64,000 nucleotides of DNA from Chrysaora quinquecirrha (lineage: Eukaryota; Cnidaria; Scyphozoa; Semaeostomeae; Pelagiidae): assembly GCA_014526335.1 (NCBI GenBank), contig JACTAT010000035.1, positions 5,527,797 through 5,591,796 on the forward strand. The letters are read 5' to 3'. The position numbers were made by a program, and so were the translations under genes. The notes below the pieces were generated by a model. That model saw only the letters and a program-made list of their open reading frames with translations, did not search any database and had not been told where the DNA came from. This document shows, piece after piece, positions 1 through 64,000 of this stretch; position 1 is the stretch's first letter, and every line of letters starts with the position of its first letter.

Positions 1-540
1 CAGAATCCGCATATTCCTTGGAATCATTATTTTCATTTTGGGCATTTTGAATATTATCAGTATCAGATGTCGTCTCAGAGCCGGCATTGGAATCGTCTGA
101 GGCACCGTTGTCTGAGGCATCAGCATTGGCAGTCTCAGGGCAGCATCACTACTGGAGGCAGAAGCATCGTTAGAAACACCATTATTAAAAGCATCATTAT
201 CAGCATCGGTTGCTTCTTCATCTAATGCATTATCAGAGGCACCATCTAACTCATCACTCAAGGAATCATCTACTCCATCATCGGTGAAGTTTTCCAACGT
301 AGTTTGGGGTGTAGTGGGTGCTTTCCTTCCTCTTCCTGAGCTGTGCCCCAACTTCATCCCTTCTCTGACCAAGTTGGGCTTCGTCTTTATCGTCTTCGTC
401 GTCTTCATCATCCTCATCGTCTTTATCATCACCATCGTCAGGTGTTACGAGATAGTCTCTTGAGCTGCTTTCATCATCACTGTACATGACTGCATCATCT
501 GCTTCGGATACTGCATCAGTATCTTTTCCGGTAGCGTCAT
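1..540 (-). CDS. Acidic protein exon, continues past left edge, apparent frameshifts
   Basis: The acceptor TTTTAG at 541-542 starts a phase-1 exon reading DATGKDTDAVSEADDAVMYS and then a run of Asp/Glu. The acidic composition then continues in other frames: FTDDGVDDSLSDELDG after about 370-395, and ETANADASDNGASDDS after about 140-160. This implies two 1-nt indels within 540 bp. Phase matches the exon at 2535-3027, so the two join as KA-D-DATGK. Function unrecognised. Confidence 0.55.
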
Positions 541-679
541 CTAAAAGAGAAATTATTTTTTATAGTAATAGAATGTACCACCATATGTAAGAATAAAACA
601 CTTTTGGGTCAGAGTTATTTTCGTGTCCGGTATTGAGTTCATGGAAGTTCTTCTAATGCTTCATTGAACAACAGGTGGG

Positions 680-2170
680 GAACACTTACAATTTTACGAG
701 GAAGGGTAAATTCTGATTTTTCGAAATGAAATAGACGAACATTTTGCTTCTATATTTTTTGAAGATGAAGCACTCAAGTTATGTTGTAAGCATATAATTT
801 TTGATAAGCAATGCTTTCTCAACATCACCAAATGGTGTTTTAAAAGCAAATTTAAAAAGTTTGACCAACAATGTTTGACCAACAACGGGTAAACTCTAAA
901 TTTTAGAAATGAAATAAGGAAAAAAAATTTGCTGCGATATTTTTTTTAAAGACAAGACGCTTCAAAAAATTTTCTGCTTGTCACAAGCATAGAATTTTTT
1001 ATGAGCGATGCTTTCTACACATCGCCAAACGGTCAACATTTTGTTTTTAAAAGCAAAATTTAAAAAAATGTTTGACCAACAATGTTTGACAAACAACTGG
1101 TAAAATCTCAATTTTCGAAATGAAATAGAAATAGTTTGCTGCGATACTTTTTCAAAGACAAGACGCTTCAAAAATTTTCTGCTTGTCACAAGTATAGAAT
1201 TTTTGATGAGCACTGCTTTCTCGACATCGCCAAACGGTCAACATTTTGTTTTAAAAGCAAATTCTAAATGTTTGACAAACAATGCTTGGCAAACAACAGG
1301 TAAACTCTAAATTTTCAAAATAAAACAGCAACAAGTTTTACTGCGATATTTTTCAAAGACAAGACGCTTCAAAACATTTTCTGCCTGTCACAAGCATAGA
1401 ATTTTGATGAGCAATGCTTTCTCAAAATGGCAAAACGGTCAACATTTTGTTTTTAAAGCAAATTTTAAATGTTTGACCAACAACGCTTGGCAAACTACAG
1501 GTAAACTCTAAATTTTAGAAATGAAACAGAAACAACTGCGATATTTTTTTAAAGACAAGACACTTCAAAACATTATCTGCTTGTCACAAGCATAGAATTT
1601 TTGATAAGCAATGCTTTCTCGACATCGCCAAACGGTCAACATTTTGTTTTAGAAGCAAATTTAAAATGTTTGACCAACAATGCTTGGCAAACAACGGGTA
1701 AACTCTAAATTTTCGAAATGAAATAGAAATAGTTTGCTGCGATATTTTTTCAAAGACAAGACGATTCAAAAAATTTTCTGCTTGTCACCAGCATAGAAAA
1801 GACAAGACGATTCAAAAAATTTTCTGTAAACCCTAAATTTTCGAAATGAAATAGAAAATAGTTTGCTGCTTGTCACCAGCATAGAATTTTTCATGAGCAA
1901 TGCTTTCTCCTTTCTCAACATCGCCGAACAGTCAACATTTTGTTTTAAAAGCAAATTCTAAATGTTTGACCAACAAAACAGTATTTGTCAAACTACGGGC
2001 AAACCCTGCATTTTAGAAATAAAATAGAAACAAGTTTACTCCGATATATTTTTAAAGACAAGACGCTTCAAAACATTTTCTGTTTGTCACAAGCATAGAA
2101 TTTTTGATGAGCAATGCTTTCTCAACATGGCAAAACGGTTAACATTTTAGTTGAGAAGTAAATTTAAAAT
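680..2170. repeat. Tandem array of about 200-bp units in the acidic-gene intron
   Basis: About six or seven diverged copies with period near 200-210 bp. Each has GGTAAACTCTAAATTTT, CAAAGACAAGACGCTTCAAA, TGCTTGTCACAAGCATAG, AACGGTCAACATTTTG and TTTGACCAACAATG. These words also occur in the AACGATCAAACATTG MITE family, so the array looks like amplified MITE interior. The intron is 541-2534; the remainder holds a further MITE-like copy near 2165-2400. Confidence 0.8.
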
Positions 2171-2534
2171 GTTTGACCAACAATGTCGGTCAAGCATCTG
2201 AACTTTGCTTGTCCAAAAAAGTGTTTACTATTTTACACGATGCCACGAAGCAAAAATTTATCGAAAAAATTTTCGCTTGGGACAAGCAGGAAATTGTTTT
2301 GAAACTTTCAAAAACTTTGCTGAGCAAACCTGCTTGTCAAGCAATGTTTTGCGACATGGTAAGACGGCTAAACACCGGAATAGCTAACCATTCCTGATTT
2401 TCAGGCAATGTTTAGTGGCAATGTTTTATAATACATTGAAAAACATTTTCAGCATTTCACAAGGAAAGTATGTTTGACGACCTATATTTCAACATGGAGA
2501 TCAAAATCTAGACTAAGCAAAAATAACATATTAC

Positions 2535-3027
2535 CAGCTTTTCCGTTTTCCACAAATTCTTCATAGTCGACTTCATCATCTTCTTTATAATCATTGATAT
2601 GACTAACATCAGCGACGACTTGTTCATCGTCGCTTTCGGTAAAAGTATCGCTGTCGTCGGCATCATTATCGGCAGCCGAGTCTTCATCGCGATCATAATC
2701 ATCAAAACTTCGCTGGTTTTCGTCGTCAAACGACAGTACGACATCATTCGAATGATAACTCTCTCCTTTCCGAAGGTCGAGGAAGTCTTTTTTATCCGCT
2801 TCGAAATTCACATTGTTATTGATCTCGGCATCATCATAATCATCTTCTTCTTTTTCGATCTTGGCTTCCTGTGGGCCTGTTTGTTGAATGTTTTCAGTTA
2901 GTTCACTGTCGTCAATCTCCTGATTTATGAAATCAATCAGCATCTTTTTCTGTCCTTTTCCTTGAAACTTTGCATCGTGCTTTTTTAGGCCATGTTTTGG
3001 CTTTTTATGATGAACACTTGTCACTTT
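2535..3027 (-). CDS. Acidic protein exon (Asp/Glu-rich), 5' side lost in homopolymer block
   Basis: Open minus-strand frame from about VTSVHHKKPKHGLKKHDAK to YEEFVENGKA. It changes from basic (Lys/His) to very acidic with many Asp/Glu and Ser. It ends at a good donor (GCTG|GTAATA), phase 1. Its start merges into homopolymer sequence, so the true acceptor is unknown. Comparable acidic proteins occur in calcified-tissue matrices, but that is only an analogy. It may be a separate gene or the tail of the lectin gene. Confidence 0.6.
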
Positions 3028-6000
3028 TAAAAAAAAAAAGGGGGGAAAAATTTTTAAAGGGAAAATTTTAAAAAGGAAAAAAATTTTAAAAAAAGGTTTT
3101 AAAAATTTTTTTTCCAAAGGTTTTGGGTTTTTTTTTTTAATTTCCCCCCTTTTTAAAAATTTAAAAAATTTCCCCTAATTCCTTTGGGAAAAAAACCCCC
3201 TTTTTTTGGTTTGGGTCCCAAAAAAATTTTTTTTAAAGGCCTTTTTTAAAAAAAAAAAAAATTTTTAAAAAAAAGAATAAAAATTTTTTTAAAAAAAAAA
3301 AAAATTTTTTTTTTTTTAAATTAAAAAAAAATTTTTTTTGGGGTTTTCCAAAAAATTTGGGCCAAAAAAAAAGTTTTTAAAAAGAAATTTCCCAAAAAAA
3401 AAAAAATTTTTTTTTTAAAAAATTTAAATTTTAACCTTTTTTCCCCCCCAAAAAAAGGGGGGGAAAAAAGGGGCCCCTTTTAAAAATTTTTTTTAAAAAA
3501 AACCCCCGGGTTTTTTTTGGGGGGGTTTTCCCCCAAAACCCTTTTCGGGCCCCGGGGGAAAAAAAGGGGCCTTTTTAAAAAAACCTGTTTTAAAAAAAAA
3601 ATTTTTGGGGAAGGAAAATTTTAAAAAAAGGAAATTTTAAAAAAGGGGAAAAAATTTTAAAACAAAAAAATTTTTAAAATTAAATTTTTAAAAAAAAAGC
3701 AAACCCGGGGGTTTTTTAAAACCCCTTTAAAAAAAACCTTTTTTAAAAAAAAAAATTTTAAAAAAAAAATTTTTTTTAAAAACTTTAATTAAAAATTTTT
3801 TTCCCAAACGGGGGGGGGGGTTTTTTTTTTTTTTTTTAAAGGTTTTTTTTTTTTGGAAAGTTTTTCCGGGTTTTTTTTCCTTTTAAAAAAGGGGGTTTAA
3901 AATTTAAATTTTTGGAAAACCCCCAAAAAAAAAAAATTTTTAAAAAAAAATTTTGGGAAAACCGGGTTTTGCAAAATTTTAAAATGGGCCCCTTTAAAAA
4001 AATTTTTTTTAATTTTTTTGGGGGGGAAGGCCGGAAAGGGCCCAAAACCCTTTTTTTTTTTAAAAAAAAAAAAAATTTTTTCCCTTTTTAAAAAAATTTT
4101 TTTTTTTAAAAGTTTTTTTTTCCCCCTTCCTTTTTCCCCAAAAAACCCCTTTTTTAAAAAAAACCCCCAAAAATTTTTTTTTTTTTTCCCCAAAAAAAAC
4201 CCCAAAAAAAAATTTTTAAAAAAAAAGGGCCCCCCCCGGGGGGGGGTTTTTTGGAAATTTTTTCCCCCCAAAAATTTAAAAAATTTTTTTTCCCCCCAAA
4301 ATAAAATTTGCAATTGTTTAAAATTTTTTTTAAAAAAATTTTTTTTAACCAAACCCCAAAAAAAAATTTTTTAATTTTTAAAAAAAACCCCCCCCAAAAA
4401 ATTTTAAAATTTTCCAAATTTTTTTTTTTCTGGTTTTTTGGGAATTCCCTTTGGGGAAAAAAAAAAAAAAAATTTGGGAAAAAAAAAAAAACCCCTTTGG
4501 GGGGAAAAAGGGTTTTTTTTTTTAAAAAAAAAATGCAAAATTTTTCCCTTTTTAAAAGGGGTTTCCCAAAACCCCCCGTTTTTAAAAATAAACCTTAATT
4601 TTTTTAACCCCCCCAAAAAAATTTTTAAATTTGGGTTTTTTCCTGGTTTTTTGGGGTTTTAAAAAGGGAAACCCTTTGGAAACCCCAAAAAGGTTTTTTT
4701 TTTTAATTTTTTAAAAAAGAAAAAAAAATTTAAAAATAAAAAAAAAAAATTTTGGGGGGCCCCCCCCTTTTTTTTTTTTTTTCCCTTTAAAAAATTCCCC
4801 CTTTAAAAAACCCAAAATTTTTCCAAAAATTTTTTTTCCCCCCTTTTTTTCCCCAAAAACCCTTTTCCCAAATTTTTTAAAATTTTAAATTTTGGGAAAT
4901 TTTTTTTTTTTGGGGGTTTAAAAATTTTTAAAAAAAAAAACCAAAAAAATTTTTTTTTCCAAAAATTTAAATGGTTTTTTTAAAAGAAAAAGGGTTTGGG
5001 GGGCCCGGGGTTTTTTTAAAGGTTTTTTTAAAAAATTTTTTTCCCCCCAAAAATTTTTTTTCCAACCCTTTTTGGGGGGGGGGGGAAAAAACCCCCGGGG
5101 TTTTTTTAAGGTTTTTTTTTGGGGAAAAAAAAAACCCAAAAAGGTTTAAAAAAAAACCCCTTTTTTTTTTCCCCCCAAAAAAAAAATTTTTTTTTAAAAA
5201 AAATTTTTAAAAAAAAAAAAAAAACCCCAAAAATTTTAAAATTTTTAAAATTTTTTTTTAAAAAAAAAAAATTTTTAAAAAAAAAAAAATTTTTTTTTTT
5301 AAAAGGGTTTTTTTTTTTAAAAAAAAGTAAAAAAGGTTTTCCCTTTTGGGGGGTTTTTTAAAAATTTTCTTTTTTTTTTCCCCCCAAAAATTTTGGTTTG
5401 GCCCAAAAAATTAAAAAATTTTTTTTCCGGGGGGGGAAAAAAAATTTTCCCCTTTTAAACCCCTTTTAATTTTTAAAATTTTTGCCAAAACAAAATTTTG
5501 GGGGGGGTTTTAAAAAAAAAAATTAAAATTTAAAAATTTAAATTTTTGGGGTTTTAAAGGAAAACCCCAAAATTTCCCCAAAAAAAAGGGGGGTTTTGGG
5601 GGTTTTTTTCCAATTAAAAAAAAGGGAAACCCAAAAATTTTCCGGCCCTTGGGGAAAAATTTTTGGGGGGGAAAAATTTTGGTTTTTAAAAAAAGGGGGG
5701 GGCCCCCCAAAAAAATTTAAAATTTTCGGGTTATTTTAAAATTTAAACCCTTGGTTTTTAACCGGGGAAAAATTTTTAAAAAATTTAATTTTAAAAAAAT
5801 TTTTTAAAAAAAATTTTAAAAATTTTTTTTTGGGAAAAAAATTTTTTGGCCCCAAAAAAAAAGGGGCCCAAAAAAAAAAATTTTTTTTGGGGAAAAAAAC
5901 CTTTTCCCGGAAAGTTGTTTTGGGGAAAAAAAAAAAAAAAATTTTTTAAATGGGGGCCCTTTTTAAAACCCCCTTTTAAAAAAATTTTTCCAAAAATTGG

Positions 6001-6949
6001 TTTTTTGGGGTTTTTCCTTTTTTTTGGGGGCCCCCAAAAAAAAAAAAAAAAAAATTTCCCTTTTTGGGGGGTTTTTTTTTTGGCCCCCAATTTTTGGGGG
6101 CCCTTTAAAAAATTTTTAAAAATTTTTTTTTTTTTTCCCCCCCCCAAAAAAAATTTTTTAAAAAACCCCCCCTTTCCTTTTTTTCCCCCCAAAAAAAAAA
6201 AAAAAATTTTTTTTTTTTTGGGGGCCCCAAACCCCAAAAGAAAAAATTTTTTTAAAAACCCAAAATTTTTTTTTGGGGCCCCCCAAAAAAATTTTTCCCT
6301 TTTTTTTTTTTTTTTTTTCCCCCCGGGGGGGGGAAAAAGGGGGTTGGAAAAAAAACCCCCTTTTTAAAAAGGGGGGCCTTTAAAAAAAATTTTTTAAAAT
6401 TTGAAATTTCTTAAAAAATTTTAAAAATTTTTTTTTTTAAAAAACCCGGCCCATTTTGGGCCCAAAAATTTTAAAAAAAAAATTTGGGGGTTTTTTAAAA
6501 AACAAAAAATTTTTTTTTAAAAAAAATTTAAAAAAAATTTTTCCCCCCCAAAAAAAAAAAAAAAAAATTTTTCTTTAAAACCCAAAAAAAAAGGGGTCCT
6601 TTCCCCTTTTCCAATTTTTAAAGGTTCGGGGGTTTTTTTCCCGGGGCCCTTTTTTTGGTTTTTTTCTTTTTTTTCCCCCCAAAAAAATTTTTTTTTTTTT
6701 AAAAAAGGGGGTTTTGGGGGGACGGGGGGGTTTTTTTTGAAACCCCAAAATTTAAAAAAAAATTAAAAAGGGGGGGGGAAAAAAAAAAAAATTTTAAAAA
6801 TTTTAAAAAAAATTTTTTTAAAAGGCCCAAAAAACCTTTTTTCCTTTTTTAAAAAAACCCCCCAAAAAAACAAATTTTTCCCCCCCCAAAAAAAAAAACC
6901 TTTTTTGGGGGATTTTTGGGTTTTTTTAAACCAATTAAAGGGTTTTAAA

Positions 6950-6985
<36 letters not shown>

Positions 6986-7022
6986 CCCAAAAAAAAAATT
7001 TTTGTTTTTTTTTTTTTAAAAA
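3028..7022. other. Homopolymer-run block 1 (probable sequencing/assembly artefact)
   Basis: About 4.0 kb in which nearly every base sits in a run of two or more, mostly A/T with some C and G runs. Ordinary sequence stops abruptly at both ends. Open frames inside are only Phe/Lys/Pro/Gly-rich shadows. No gene can be read. It separates the acidic exons from lectin domain 17. Confidence 0.85.
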
Positions 7023-7243
7023 AAGAATATCAGCTAATATGAAAGTACGACAGTCAGACAACGTAAAAAGCAAGCAAACAATGAAATGCACAAGCATGCT
7101 CCACATTCACTGACAAAATCTAGATGTCTCAGTAGCCAAGGAATTAAGAACAGATTAAGAACATTTAAGGCTCAAAAAGGCAAAAACTTAAGAATAGCCA
7201 GCCTCAATCAAAATTTCCTGGTTCTTATAAAAAAAAGAGTGTA
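7023..7243 (-). mobile_element. Partial TACACTC-TIR MITE
   Basis: Ends CTTATAAAAAAAAGAGTGTA and matches, as the reverse complement, the complete copy at 39289-39647. Its other end is cut off by homopolymer block 1. Confidence 0.75.
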
Positions 7244-7285
7244 GAAAATTGAAATTGGAAAATGTTTTTTTGCATGAATACTTAC

Positions 7286-63599
<56,314 letters not shown>

Positions 63600-64000
63600 C
63601 TGTTGAAATAATTACATTATAATCTAGATAAAATTTATCGTAAAAGTAAAAAAATTAACTCAAGGACGACAATGTTTTCCTCCCAGTTATATCTCGTCAA
63701 ACCGACACTAACATCAAACTGAGAACGCTCAAACTGGTTTAAACTGGTTCAAACTTGTTAAACCTGCTGAAACTAGGATCATTTCGGTATGACGTTACAC
63801 AGCATTAAAATTTTTCAAAATCACATGATATCGAGTTTTCCATATGAAAATCTTATAAAGCAGCCAAAACTTAGTCTAGATACAAAGTTTCACTTTCCTA
63901 GTGATTGTGTTCTTAATTTTATGAGCATTCAAAGTTCCCGATTTCATTAAGGCTTTGACCGCAAAAAATGAACTTTGTGAAACTTTTTACCCCACACGGT

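Noticed and set aside
3836..6367. Long open frames rich in Phe, Lys, Gly and Pro on both strands
   Set aside because: They arise from homopolymer runs (TTT/AAA/GGG/CCC) in the artefact block; no codon bias, no domain likeness.

Overview
The window is eukaryotic, AT-rich genomic DNA from a metazoan. It has spliced genes with GT-AG introns, dense MITE-like and SINE-like repeats and many microsatellites. Tandem F-type lectin (fucolectin) domains, a cysteine-rich module and an Asp/Glu-rich protein suggest a marine invertebrate, most likely an anthozoan cnidarian such as a coral. The organism is an inference from gene content, not a demonstrated identity.

Almost all recognisable coding sequence lies on the minus strand and belongs to one modular gene running from about 63.6 kb (5' side) down to 7.3 kb (3' side). 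I placed 53 exons by eye, about 2,650 codons, and both ends are missing. The repeating unit has three exons. Exon A (about 277 nt) carries the N-terminal half of an F-type lectin domain with the fucose-site motif H-x26-R-x-D-x4-R. Exon B (146-155 nt) carries the C-terminal half ending in LTLCEVEV. A short linker exon (18-42 nt) encodes a Pro-rich hinge that usually ends in LTG. The A/B intron is always phase 2; all other introns are phase 1, so each domain-linker cassette is a symmetrical 1-1 module. Seventeen F-type lectin domains are visible, the first only as exon B and the last only as exon A. A four-cysteine module of about 76 residues, which I do not recognise, occurs three times in the 3' third (19.1-19.4, 12.4-12.6 and 10.4-10.6 kb).

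Reading frame continues across every junction except at two damaged places: an exon A truncated to its first third (about 46.0 kb) and an exon B with a 1-nt deletion (29.9 kb). One exon B and its linker are fused with precise loss of the intron (53.2 kb). Two domains form a divergent class lacking the binding-site histidine (61.4 and 51.5 kb).

At the left edge (1-540 and 2535-3027) two minus-strand exons encode an extremely acidic protein with apparent frameshifts. Whether they belong to the lectin gene cannot be told, because a block of homopolymer-run sequence (3028-7022) separates them from the last lectin exon. A second such block (40457-43447, preceded by a 354-nt poly(A) tract) fills an intron. 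Both look like sequencing or assembly artefacts.

The introns are filled with several inverted-repeat element families, tRNA-like SINE fragments, a 200-bp tandem array derived from one family, purine-rich (GAA) tracts and tetranucleotide repeats. No rRNA, functional tRNA or CRISPR array was seen.
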